Below, in pieces: positions 1-9,255 of a DNA stretch of 26,441 nucleotides. This DNA comes from Chloroflexota bacterium (lineage in GTDB: Bacteria; Chloroflexota; Dormibacteria; Dormibacterales; Dormibacteraceae): NCBI GenBank assembly GCA_005880175.1, contig VBJR01000259.1, positions 1 to 26,441 of the forward strand, in the 5' to 3' direction. Each line of letters starts with the position of its first letter. Within the stretch, counting starts at the first letter, position 1. The position numbers were made by a program, and so were the translations under genes. Under the pieces are notes generated by a model. The model saw only the letters and a list, made by a program, of their open reading frames with translations, had not been told where the DNA came from and did no database searches.

Positions 1-1551
1 CTCATGTTTCCGCAGGAGGACATGCTTGGCATCGACCTGGTCCTGCCGGACATCTCCTACCTGCTGCACGGCGGCCGCGAGGTGCTCGGGATCTTCCTCA
101 CGCACGGCCACGAAGACCACATCGGTGGCCTGCCGTTCGCGCTGAAAAAGTTGAACGTCCCCGTCTACGGCACGCGGCTGACGCTCGGACTGCTCAAGCC
201 CAAGCTGAAAGAGCACCGCATCCTGCGCGAATCGGACCTGCGCGAGGTGAGGGTGGGGGACTCGGTGCAGCTCGGCCCCTTTCGCGTGGAGACGATCTCG
301 GTCTGCCACTCGATACCGGACGCGGTCGCGCTGGCGATCGACACGCCGGTGGGCCGCGTCGTATACACGAGCGATTTCAAGCTCGACCCGGCGCCACCGG
401 ACGGTCTTCCCACCGACATGGCCCGCTTTCGCCGCCTCGGCGATGAAGGCGTGCTGCTGCTCCTCAGCGACTCGACGAATGCGGAGCGCGAGGGCCGCTC
501 AGGCTCCGAGCGCGACCTTCACGCCCCTTTCGAGAAGATCTTCACCGAGGCGCCTGCGCGCATCGTGGTCGCCAATTTCGCTTCCAACATCCATCGCATC
601 CAGCACCTGGTCCGCATGGCGACACAGTTCGGACGCCGCGTGGCCGTCGTCGGCCGCAGCCTTCGGGAAAACTTCCGGACCGCGCGCGAGCTCGGCTTCC
701 TCGACGTGCCGGACGGGGTCACCGTCCCGCTGGCCGATGTCGACAGGATTCCGCCCTCGAAGCTCTTGCTCCTGACCGCCGGCAGCCAGGGCGAACCGAT
801 GTCGGCGCTGACCCGCTTTGCAGCTCAGCGCCATCCCTTCCTCAACGTGCGCAAGGACGATTGGGTCGTGATCTCGGCGCGGCCGATCCCTGGTAATGAG
901 CGCATGGTCCACCAGACCGTGAACAACCTCTACCGCCACGGAGCGCGCGTGTTCTATTCCGAGGTGGGCAACGTGCACGTCACCGGCCACGCCCAGCGCG
1001 GCGAGCTGCGCGAGATGCTCGACGCGGTCAGGCCGCGCTTTTTCATCCCGGTCCACGGCGAGTACCGCCAGCTGCTGCTCCACTCGGAGCTTGCCAAAGA
1101 GGCGGGGCTGCCCGCCGACCATGTCGTGGTCGTGGAAGACGGTGAAACGGTGGAGCTCGATGCGGAGTCGATGACGCGCGGAGAAAAGATCGGCACCGGG
1201 CTGGTCTACGTCGACGGTCTCGGTGTGGGCGATGTGGAGCAGGTGGTGCTGCGCGACCGGCGTCACCTCGCCGAGGACGGCATCCTGGTCGTCACGTTGA
1301 CGCTCGACCGGGACACGGGCGCTCTCCGTGTAGGCCCTGACCTGATCTCCCGAGGCGTGATCGAGCCGGAGCTGTCGACCACGCTGATGGCCGATGCCCG
1401 GGCTGCCGTGCTCGACAGCATCAAGCGATTCAGCAATTCCCATCCCGAGCTCGCCTTCCTCCAGGAGGCGATCCACGACGCCGTGTCGAAGACCATCTAC
1501 AAGCAGACCCGGCGCCGCCCTATGGTGATCCCGGTCGTGACGGAGATATGA
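1..1551 (+). CDS. rnj: Ribonuclease J, 5' end cut by window edge
   Basis: Metallo-beta-lactamase/beta-CASP ribonuclease that acts in RNA maturation and decay as a 5'-3' exonuclease and endonuclease in the cytoplasm. The frame is open from base 1, and the visible protein begins LMFPQEDMLGID, which in RNase J lies about 35-40 residues after the true start, so the N-terminus is outside the window; the ATG at base 4 is not the start. The zinc-binding HGHEDH motif is at nt 103-120. A further ligand histidine is in CHSIPD (nt 304-321), the aspartate in YTSDFK, and beta-CASP histidines in HVTGHAQRGEL and PVHGEY. The C-terminal RNase J domain is complete and ends VIPVVTEI. The stop overlaps the start of the next gene by 4 nt, so the two are probably cotranslated. 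In Bacillus an rnj gene also sits just before spoIIIE/ftsK. Confidence 0.95.
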   Translation, partial: LMFPQEDMLGIDLVLPDISYLLHGGREVLGIFLTHGHEDHIGGLPFALKKLNVPVYGTRLTLGLLKPKLKEHRILRESDLREVRVGDSVQLGPFRVETISVCHSIPDAVALAIDTPVGRVVYTSDFKLDPAPPDGLPTDMARFRRLGDEGVLLLLSDSTNAEREGRSGSERDLHAPFEKIFTEAPARIVVANFASNIHRIQHLVRMATQFGRRVAVVGRSLRENFRTARELGFLDVPDGVTVPLADVDRIPPSKLLLLTAGSQGEPMSALTRFAAQRHPFLNVRKDDWVVISARPIPGNERMVHQTVNNLYRHGARVFYSEVGNVHVTGHAQRGELREMLDAVRPRFFIPVHGEYRQLLLHSELAKEAGLPADHVVVVEDGETVELDAESMTRGEKIGTGLVYVDGLGVGDVEQVVLRDRRHLAEDGILVVTLTLDRDTGALRVGPDLISRGVIEPELSTTLMADARAAVLDSIKRFSNSHPELAFLQEAIHDAVSKTIYKQTRRRPMVIPVVTEI

Positions 1552-1847
1552 AACTTCCGCCGTTGGCGCTGATCGCGCCGAGCCTTTGCCCGCGCTGCGA
1601 TCAGCCGGCGATGATGCTCAACCATTCTGAGGAGGCGCGGTGCGCGCACTGCGGGCTGCAGATCCACCAATGCGCGAACTGCCGAGGCATCGCGGGTCCG
1701 TTCGACCGCTACTGCGGGTTCTGCGGGTTCGAGATGGTGCAGGGCGAGAAGCGCCCGCTGTGGTGGAGGCTGTGGTTCCTCGCCGCGCTGCTACCGGTGG
1801 CACTAGGCCTCGCGTACGGAATCGCACAAGCCCAAGTGCACCACTAG
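1548..1847 (+). CDS. Double zinc-ribbon protein with C-terminal membrane segment
   Basis: Small 99-residue protein starting at the ATG that overlaps the RNase J stop (ATGA), so it is translationally coupled to rnj. Four CxxC knuckles are visible at C14/C17, C32/C35, C42/C45 and C56/C59, enough for two zinc ribbons. A single hydrophobic segment follows (about residues 74-94, WFLAALLPVALGLAYGIA) and anchors the ribbons to the membrane, with a short tail ending QVHH. No catalytic motif is visible. I do not recognise a named family beyond zinc-ribbon; an adaptor or nucleic-acid/protein-binding role would be inference. The next gene, on the opposite strand, also ends in a zinc ribbon. Confidence 0.8.
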   Translation: MKLPPLALIAPSLCPRCDQPAMMLNHSEEARCAHCGLQIHQCANCRGIAGPFDRYCGFCGFEMVQGEKRPLWWRLWFLAALLPVALGLAYGIAQAQVHH

Positions 1848-1906
1848 CGTGGCGTAAACGCGTCAGGCCCGGTTAGTCCGGACGAAGCGACTTGACGACC
1901 GAAGCA

Positions 1907-1936
1907 ACCCCCGGATAGTCCGGACTATCCGGGGGT
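1907..1936. terminator. 30-bp perfect palindrome between convergent genes; probable bidirectional terminator or operator
   Basis: Two 15-nt arms (ACCCCCGGATAGTCC and its exact reverse complement) meet with no loop at 1921/1922. It lies between the 3' ends of two convergent genes, which suits a bidirectional terminator, but no T-tract follows on either strand. A 13-nt partial copy (GGTTAGTCCGGAC, 1871-1883, 12 of 13 identical to 1913-1925) lies 42 bp upstream, which is unusual for a simple terminator and leaves a protein-binding site possible. Confidence 0.5.
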
Positions 1937-1941
1937 GTCGC

Positions 1942-2296
1942 CTAGCGGTTCAGCCTCTGCCCACACTCCACGCAGAAGCTGTGCCGTCCCAGGTTGTGAT
2001 GTCCGCACGACGGACACACGAGGCGGCGCGGCGGATCGGCCTGCAACCAGCGCTCGTTCTCGCGCCGGTACCAGATGCCGTCCTCCGGTCCGAGCATCCA
2101 TCGCCGGCCTTCGCTGTCGAGCACCGCCAGGTCGCGCACGGCGACGCGATACGAGCGCGGCTGGAGATTTCCGGTGCGCCGCTCCTCGACCAGGAACTTG
2201 TATCGGATCTCTGCTTCCGCGAATGGATCGACCGCCACGCTGGAGAGTATGCGGCCCGCGAAAGCGTAGAATCCACTCGGCTCAAGGGCCCGCAGC

Positions 2297-2298
<2 letters not shown>
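1942..2298 (-). CDS. Zinc-ribbon domain protein of unknown function
   Basis: Predicted 118-residue protein. I choose the ATG at 2298 because GGGAGGTGG lies 8-11 nt upstream on the minus strand (2307-2315); a longer version using TTG at 2373 has no ribosome site. The C-terminus has CPSC and CVEC pairs forming one zinc ribbon (CPSCGHHNLGRHSFCVECG). Before it is a stretch with spaced aromatic residues (GRRWMLGPEDGIWYRRENERW, then ADPPR), a tryptophan/proline pattern that I have seen precede zinc ribbons in Chloroflexota-type proteins; that recollection is not a database result. No signal peptide. The gene is divergent from ftsK and its start codon shares the tetramer CATG with the ftsK start. 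Confidence 0.7.
2267..2288 (+). promoter_or_regulatory. Candidate -10 box and ribosome binding site for ftsK
   Basis: TAGAAT at 2267-2272 matches the sigma70 -10 consensus at 5 of 6 positions and is the same hexamer used before rny. AAGGG at 2284-2288 sits 8 nt before the ftsK ATG. No convincing -35 is visible, and the site lies inside the divergent zinc-ribbon gene, so this is a tentative call. Confidence 0.35.
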
Positions 2299-4585
<2,287 letters not shown>

Positions 4586-4590
4586 AGGGC

Positions 4591-4614
4591 AAGTGGGGGG
4601 CAGGCCCCCCCCTT
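4591..4614 (+). terminator. GC-rich hairpin after ftsK
   Basis: AAGTGGGGGG, loop CAGG, then CCCCCCCCTT: a six-pair G:C stem extended by three more pairs across one mismatch. It begins 6 nt after the ftsK stop. There is no T-run, so termination strength is uncertain; an RNA-stabilising 3' hairpin is an alternative. Confidence 0.45.
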
Positions 4615-4669
4615 GAGGCCCGGTCGCCACGCGGCCCCCGTGGCCCGGCGGGCGAGAATGGGCGGTGAG

Positions 4670-4697
4670 ATGAACCTGCCCAACGCGCTGACCATCC
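4670..4697 (+). pseudogene. pgsA: 5' remnant of pgsA, out of frame with the rest
   Basis: The ATG at 4670 opens MNLPNALTI, the standard N-terminus of phosphatidylglycerophosphate synthase (normally followed by SRI and the first membrane helix). After nt about 4696 this frame becomes nonsense, while the +1 frame reads HDQIAAAVFVVASLTD, the segment that in PgsA follows the first helix. About 20 residues (roughly 59 nt, not a multiple of three) are missing between them. Either a real deletion or an assembly loss. Confidence 0.7.
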
Positions 4698-4721
4698 AGC
4701 CACGACCAGATCGCGGCGGCC

Positions 4722-5669
4722 GTGTTCGTGGTCGCCTCGCTGACCGACACGCTCGACGGCAACCTCGCCCGCCGCCGGGGCCAGGTGACCGAGCTGGGCA
4801 AGTTCCTGGACCCCCTGGCGGACAAGCTGTTCATCCTCTCGGTCCTGATCGTCCTGGTCCAGGAGGAGGAGCTGGCCGCCTGGATCGTGGTCGTGATCTT
4901 CGGCCGCGAGCTGCTGATCACGGTGCTGCGCTCGCTCAGCGCGAGCCAGGGCCGGGTGATCGCCGCCACGCCGTTCGGCAAGACGAAGACGGTCCTCCAG
5001 GTCGCGGCGGTCCTGCTGCTGATCCTCCAGCGGCCGTACCCGGTGCTCAGGCTGCCGGCCGACGTCGTGGTCGCGCTGGCGGTGATCTTCACGGTGGCGA
5101 GCGGCCTGGACTACCTGTGGCGCTTCCGCGGCGTCTTCGGGCGGGTGCAGCGGCCGCTGCCGACGGGCGGCGGCGCGCCGGGCGCCGAGTCGCCGGTGGA
5201 CCCGCTGGTCCGGCGCCTGCACGAGCACCTGCGCGCCGGCGGCCGGACGATCGCCGTGGCGGAGTCCTGCACTGGCGGAATGCTGGCGGCCGCGATCACG
5301 GACCAGCCGGGCAGCTCCGCCTACTTCAAGGGCGGGGTCGTCGCGTACTCGAACGAGATCAAGGAGCGGCTGCTGGGGGTGCCCGGGGAGGTGCTCCAGG
5401 AGCACGGCGCGGTGAGCGCCGAGGCCGCCCGCGCGATGGCCGAGGGGGCCCGGCGGGCGCTGGACGCCGACCTGGCGGTCTCCATCACCGGGATCGCCGG
5501 GCCGGACGCCGACGGCACGGACAAGCCGGTCGGCCTCACGCACGTGTGGCTGGCGGAGGCGGACGGCGGCGAGGGCCGCCGGTTCGTCTTCGCGGGGGAC
5601 CGCTGGACGAACCGGCGGCAGGCGGTCGGCGAGGCGCTGACGCTCCTGCTGGCCCGCGTCGAGGACTGA
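4722..5669 (+). CDS. pgsA: PgsA (lacking its N-terminus) fused to CinA C-terminal domain (PncC-like amidase)
   Basis: One open frame of 315 residues holds two enzymes. Residues 1-130 are a CDP-alcohol phosphatidyltransferase that makes phosphatidylglycerophosphate from CDP-diacylglycerol and glycerol-3-phosphate in the membrane; the full motif DG-xx-AR-x8-G-x3-D-x3-D is present (DGNLARRRGQVTELGKFLDPLAD) with membrane helices after it. A linker (about 131-160, GGGAPGAESP) leads to a CinA C-terminal domain with AESCTGG, AYFKGGVVAYSNEIK and ITGIAGPDADGTDKPVG, the nicotinamide-mononucleotide deamidase (PncC) fold. No stop or obvious start separates them, although a GTG near nt 5200 could start PncC alone. 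The true pgsA start is the displaced ATG at 4670; GTG 4722 is only the first start in this frame. The pgsA-cinA-recA order is the conserved one. Confidence 0.85.
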   Translation: MFVVASLTDTLDGNLARRRGQVTELGKFLDPLADKLFILSVLIVLVQEEELAAWIVVVIFGRELLITVLRSLSASQGRVIAATPFGKTKTVLQVAAVLLLILQRPYPVLRLPADVVVALAVIFTVASGLDYLWRFRGVFGRVQRPLPTGGGAPGAESPVDPLVRRLHEHLRAGGRTIAVAESCTGGMLAAAITDQPGSSAYFKGGVVAYSNEIKERLLGVPGEVLQEHGAVSAEAARAMAEGARRALDADLAVSITGIAGPDADGTDKPVGLTHVWLAEADGGEGRRFVFAGDRWTNRRQAVGEALTLLLARVED

Positions 5670-5741
5670 TCACCGCGCCCCGATGCTGAGGTGGCTGGCG
5701 CCGCCGGCGACGTCCACGTCGTATCCTGCGGCGGCCGCGCC

Positions 5742-5770
5742 TTGACTCCTCGAACGCACGTTCGTAAGAT
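5742..5770 (+). promoter_or_regulatory. recA promoter (-35 and -10)
   Basis: TTGACT at 5742-5747 and TAAGAT at 5765-5770 are separated by exactly 17 nt, a sigma70-type arrangement (5/6 and 4/6 matches). The spacer is filled by the LexA box. A leader of about 125 nt to the recA start follows; it contains a small hairpin (GGGAC 5774-5778 with GTCCC 5786-5790). Confidence 0.8.
5751..5764. promoter_or_regulatory. LexA (SOS) operator
   Basis: CGAACGCACGTTCG fits the Gram-positive/actinobacterial SOS box CGAAC-N4-GTTCG exactly and is extended by T on the left. It lies wholly between the -35 and -10 of the recA promoter, so LexA bound here would block RNA polymerase. Known family behaviour plus position make DNA-damage induction of recA (and the overlapping recX) a confident inference. 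Confidence 0.9.
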
Positions 5771-5900
5771 TTAGGGACTCCGTTCGTCCCTCCGGGGACC
5801 CGCGAGAGGGCATTGTTAAGCGCTTTGACCGCGAGCCAGCAGGAGTCCACACTCACATCCAGACGAGCAACGCAGCCCAGCCCCAGCGGCAGGAGGAACC

Positions 5901-6944
5901 GTGGAGAAGGAAAAGGCACTCAGCACCGCGATCCAGCACATCGAGCGCAGCTACGGCAAGGGCTCGATCATGAAGCTCGGGGAGCAGGCCGCCCAGCGCG
6001 AGGTGACCGTCATCCCCACCGGCTCGCTGCCGCTCGACCTCGCGCTCGGCGTGGGGGGGATGCCCCGGGGCCGGGTCGTGGAGATCTACGGGCCGGAGTC
6101 GGCCGGCAAGACGACGCTCGCCCTGCACGTGCTGGCCGAGGCGCAGAAGCTGGGCGGCGTGGCCGCGTTCGTGGACGCCGAGCACGCGCTCGACCCCATC
6201 TACGCCTCCCGGATCGGCGTGAACATCGACGAGCTGCTGATCAGCCAGCCGGACACCGGCGAGCAGGCGCTCGACATCGTCGAGGTCCTGGTCCGCAGCG
6301 GCGCGGTGGACGTCATCGTGATCGACTCGGTGGCGGCGCTCGTGCCCAAGGCCGAGATCGAGGGCGAGATGGGGGACAGCCACGTCGGCCTCCAGGCCCG
6401 CCTGATGTCGCAGGCGATGCGCAAGCTCACCGCGGCCATCTCCAAGTCCGCCACGACCGTGATCTTCCTGAACCAGCTCCGCGAGAAGGTCGGGATCATG
6501 TTCGGCAACCCGGAGACGCAGCCGGGCGGCCGGGCGCTGAAGTTCTACTCGTCCGTGCGCCTGGACATCCGCAAGGTGGAGGTCATCAAGTCGGGGCTGG
6601 ACAGCATCGGCTCCCGGGTCAAGGTCAAGGTGGTCAAGAACAAGGTGGCGCCGCCGTTCCGGGCCGCCGAGTTCGACATCCTGTTCAACGAGGGCATCTC
6701 GCGCGAGGGCGCCCTGATCGACACGGCCGTGGAGTACGGGATCGTCGAGAAGAGCGGCACGTGGATGTCGTACGGCGAGACCCGGCTGGGCCAGGGCCGC
6801 GAGAACGTGCGCAACTTCCTGCGCGAGAACCCGACGCTCGCCAGCGAGATCGAGACCGCGGTGCGGGCGACGGCGGCCGGCCAGGCCAGCGCCCGGCTGG
6901 AGACGGCGGCGAAGGTCCGCACGGGGGCCGGTGTCGAGGGCTGA
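5901..6944 (+). CDS. recA: Recombinase RecA
   Basis: ATP-dependent strand-exchange protein and LexA co-protease, 347 residues, complete. Visible landmarks: N-terminal [20 protein letters not shown], Walker A GPESAGKT (residues 64-71), Walker B region [24 protein letters not shown], loop L1/L2 region with [19 protein letters not shown] and [16 protein letters not shown], and a C-terminal domain ending in a short tail with few acidic residues. The start is GTG with AGGAGG 4 nt upstream; the N-terminal length fits the family. Expression is from the SOS promoter upstream, and recX overlaps the 3' end by 14 nt. Confidence 0.98.
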   Translation: MEKEKALSTAIQHIERSYGKGSIMKLGEQAAQREVTVIPTGSLPLDLALGVGGMPRGRVVEIYGPESAGKTTLALHVLAEAQKLGGVAAFVDAEHALDPIYASRIGVNIDELLISQPDTGEQALDIVEVLVRSGAVDVIVIDSVAALVPKAEIEGEMGDSHVGLQARLMSQAMRKLTAAISKSATTVIFLNQLREKVGIMFGNPETQPGGRALKFYSSVRLDIRKVEVIKSGLDSIGSRVKVKVVKNKVAPPFRAAEFDILFNEGISREGALIDTAVEYGIVEKSGTWMSYGETRLGQGRENVRNFLRENPTLASEIETAVRATAAGQASARLETAAKVRTGAGVEG

Positions 6945-7377
6945 TGCGGCTCCTCCCGACGCGTTCGAGACGGCGCTCCGACTGCTGACGCGGCGCGCGC
7001 ACAGCGAAGCCGAGCTGCGGCGCAAGCTGGTCGGCCGGGGCTGCCCGGAGGACGAGCTCGACCGTGCCGTGGTCCGGGCGCGCGGGCTGGGCTACCTGGA
7101 CGACGCCGCGTTCGCTCGCGCGCTGGCGGGCGAGCGGGCCCGATCGCGGGGCCCCGCGCTGATCGCCCGCGAGCTGGCCGCGAAGGGCGTCGAGCGGGCG
7201 GTGGTCCGGAAGACGGTCGAGGCGGTGCCGCGCGAGGAGGTGCTGGCGGCGGCCCGCCGCCTGGCCGAGCGCGGCGCGGAGGCGGGCGCCGACCGCCCGG
7301 TGGTGGCGGCCCGCCTCCTGCGCCGCGGCTTCCCGCCGGACGTGGTGCGCGAGGCGCTGGGCCGGGACGTGGACTGA
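6931..7377 (+). CDS. recX: Regulatory protein RecX
   Basis: Modulator that binds RecA filaments. 148 residues starting at a GTG inside the last 14 nt of recA, so translation is coupled and SOS-controlled. Three-helix RecX repeats are recognisable: [23 protein letters not shown], then [35 protein letters not shown], then [20 protein letters not shown]. Length is typical of short RecX proteins. Nothing appears to be missing. Confidence 0.93.
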   Translation: MSRADAAPPDAFETALRLLTRRAHSEAELRRKLVGRGCPEDELDRAVVRARGLGYLDDAAFARALAGERARSRGPALIARELAAKGVERAVVRKTVEAVPREEVLAAARRLAERGAEAGADRPVVAARLLRRGFPPDVVREALGRDVD

Positions 7378-7385
7378 GGCCTCCG

Positions 7386-7406
7386 GCCGTGAGAGACAGT
7401 CACGGC
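7386..7406. terminator. Stem-loop between convergent recX and R2-like gene
   Basis: GCCGTGA (7386-7392) pairs perfectly with TCACGGC (7400-7406) around a 7-nt loop. It sits in the 51-bp gap between two convergent genes. No T-tract on either strand, so a bidirectional terminator is plausible but not proven. Confidence 0.45.
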
Positions 7407-7428
7407 AAAGCCGCAACTGCCCCGAGCC

Positions 7429-8505
7429 CTAGCTCGCCGCCGACGTCACCTCGCCGCGCTCCCACGCGCGGACCGGGTGCTCCTCGCCGTGCAGCTCCTC
7501 GTACCGCTTGACCCCGCCTCGGATCAGGCCCCACGCCCGCTCGTCCACCGCCGCGACGTAGTCCTGGCTGACCGCGGCCGTGCGCAGCCGCTTGGTGACC
7601 GAGTCCACCACGAACGACCACTGCTCGCGCGGGTCCAGCCGCATCGTCGGCGGCACGTCCTGCGGCCGCGGCAGCTTCACCTCGGGGTTGCCGCCCACGC
7701 CCACGCAGTCCGGCAGCACGCGGTCGACCACGGTCCGGATGTCGGCCTCGCGGCCGGCCCGCACCGCCTCGCGCAGCGCCCACACGCCATAGCTCACGTG
7801 CCGGGACTCGTCGCGCGTGACCGCGGTGAAGCCGGCGCGGAAGCCCGGGAGCAGGTCGTTCAGGCGCGTCAGCCGCAGCAGGCGTCGCTGGCCGGGGAGC
7901 GCCAGCACGCCCTCGATCATCAGGTGGTACAGCGCGACCGCCTGCACCCACAGGCCGTAGTCGCCCGGCTCGACGCGCACCTTCTCCGTCACCACGGCCA
8001 GCTCGCCGGTCACCGGCTCGAAGATCCGGCCGTAGCCGCCGCCGATCTGGCGCGCCTGCGCCGCGTGCGCCAGCGTCTCGCGCAGGCCTCCGGCCACGCC
8101 CAGCGCCTCGGAGAAGAAGCGGGCGAAGAAGTACGAGTGTCGCGCCTCGTCCACCAGCTGGGTGGACAGGAACAGCCGGTTGTCCTCGTCGGGCGCCGCG
8201 TGCACCAGCGGCGACAGCGTGTCGGTCACCGCCTGCTCGCCGTAGAAGAACGCCAGGAACGCGCCCTCCAGCTGGTCGTGCATGCGCTCGGACATCCCCT
8301 GCCACTGGCGGCGGTCCACCTCGAAGTCGATCTCGGTCGCCGACCACTGCTGGCGCTCCCAGCGCTGGTACAGGTCCACCGGGCCCGGCAGCTCGCGGCC
8401 GAGGTAGTCCACGTGCGCGTACACCACGTCCGGGCTCAGCGTGCCGAGCGCCTGAAGCGACGACTTCTCGACGATCTCGACCGCTTCCTGTTCCTGCATC
8501 TGCAT
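7429..8505 (-). CDS. R2-like di-iron protein (R2lox/ferritin-like oxidase family)
   Basis: 358 residues, ATG at 8505 with AGGAGAG 9 nt upstream. All six metal ligands of the ribonucleotide-reductase-R2/R2lox fold are visible: E90 (FFYGEQAVTD), E120 and H123 (DEARH), E198 (HLMIEG), E233 and H236 (DESRH). The local contexts (GE.AV, IEG.LAL, DE.RH..(W/Y)G) resemble R2-like ligand-binding oxidases more than true NrdB, and no NrdA partner lies nearby. The likely role is an O2-activating oxidase or desaturase-like enzyme with an unknown organic substrate; that part is inference. It is divergent from a TetR gene over a 16-bp palindrome, so it is probably the regulated target. Ends convergent with recX. 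Confidence 0.85.
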   Translation of the reverse strand: MQMQEQEAVEIVEKSSLQALGTLSPDVVYAHVDYLGRELPGPVDLYQRWERQQWSATEIDFEVDRRQWQGMSERMHDQLEGAFLAFFYGEQAVTDTLSPLVHAAPDEDNRLFLSTQLVDEARHSYFFARFFSEALGVAGGLRETLAHAAQARQIGGGYGRIFEPVTGELAVVTEKVRVEPGDYGLWVQAVALYHLMIEGVLALPGQRRLLRLTRLNDLLPGFRAGFTAVTRDESRHVSYGVWALREAVRAGREADIRTVVDRVLPDCVGVGGNPEVKLPRPQDVPPTMRLDPREQWSFVVDSVTKRLRTAAVSQDYVAAVDERAWGLIRGGVKRYEELHGEEHPVRAWERGEVTSAAS

Positions 8506-8557
8506 AACGCCGTCTCTCCTTGGCTCACGGCGGCCGCCGGGCAGCTGCGGCCTGGAA

Positions 8558-8573
8558 GAGAGAGTACTCTCTC
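8558..8573. promoter_or_regulatory. 16-bp palindrome, probable TetR operator
   Basis: GAGAGAGTACTCTCTC is a perfect inverted repeat centred between 8565 and 8566, in the gap between the divergent R2-like and TetR genes. Size and location are typical of TetR-family operators. Read on the minus strand it contains TACTCT, a possible -10 for the R2-like gene, so binding there would repress. Confidence 0.65.
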
Positions 8574-8593
8574 CTCTGGGCGGACGCAACGGG

Positions 8594-8599
8594 TAGAGT
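8594..8599 (+). promoter_or_regulatory. TANNNT -10 box, leaderless-type start of tetR-like gene
   Basis: TAGAGT lies 8 nt before the ATG. With transcription starting at or beside the ATG the mRNA would be leaderless. The only SD-like run (AGAGGAGG) directly abuts the ATG, which is too close for normal initiation. Confidence 0.4.
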
Positions 8600-8607
8600 A
8601 GAGGAGG

Positions 8608-9216
8608 ATGAAAGCAGCCTCGCGCCGCGTCACCGCGCCCGCCGCGACGACCCGGGAGCGGCTGATCGAGGCCGCCGCCGACGTGATCGCCGAGGCGGGC
8701 TACGACCGCGCCGGCGTGCAGGAGATCGCCCGCCGGGCCGGCCTGACCAACGGGGCGATCTACGCCAACTTCCGCGACCGGTCGGAGCTGCTGGCGGAGG
8801 CGATCGAGTCCGGCCTCGAGCGCCTGCTCGGCCAGATGGACGAGGCCGAGCCGCACCTGGCCGGGGCGACCGCCGGGCAGGTGATCGAGCTGGTCGGCCG
8901 GACGCTCGCCCTCCACACGCCGGACCGCAGCCGTACGCTCGTCAGCGAGGCGCTGGCCGCCGCCCGGCGCGACCCGGACGTGGGCGAGCGCGTCCGCCAG
9001 CTGCTCGGCACGCTCGAGACCCGGGTGGCGGGCACCGTCGCCGAGGCCCGCGCGGACGGCGACGTGGCGGACGACGTCGAGCCGGAGGCGCTGGCCCGGT
9101 TCGCCGTCGCGCTCGCGATCGGCTACCACCTGACGTACGCGACCGGCATGGCCGAGCCCGACCCGGCGGCCTGGACGCGGCTGATGACCCGCGTCGTCGG
9201 CTCCCTCCGCGCCTGA
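8608..9216 (+). CDS. TetR/AcrR-family transcriptional regulator
   Basis: 202-residue one-component repressor. The N-terminal helix-turn-helix is clear: TRERLIEAAADVIAEAGYDRAGVQEIARRAGLTNGAIYANFRDRSELLAEAI (about residues 16-66). A helical ligand-binding/dimerisation domain follows and ends TRLMTRVVGSLRA. It is transcribed away from the R2-like oxidase gene, and the 16-bp palindrome between them is the likely shared operator, giving autoregulation and control of the oxidase. The ligand cannot be told from sequence. Confidence 0.9.
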   Translation: MKAASRRVTAPAATTRERLIEAAADVIAEAGYDRAGVQEIARRAGLTNGAIYANFRDRSELLAEAIESGLERLLGQMDEAEPHLAGATAGQVIELVGRTLALHTPDRSRTLVSEALAAARRDPDVGERVRQLLGTLETRVAGTVAEARADGDVADDVEPEALARFAVALAIGYHLTYATGMAEPDPAAWTRLMTRVVGSLRA

Positions 9217-9255
9217 CCGGGTCCCGGCGCCGCGCCCGTCAACTATGCGACCATC

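Noticed and set aside
4..6. ATG at base 4 as the true start of RNase J
   Set aside because: The conserved N-terminal beta-strand and GGLGEIGKN-type motif of RNase J would be missing; the frame is open to the window edge.
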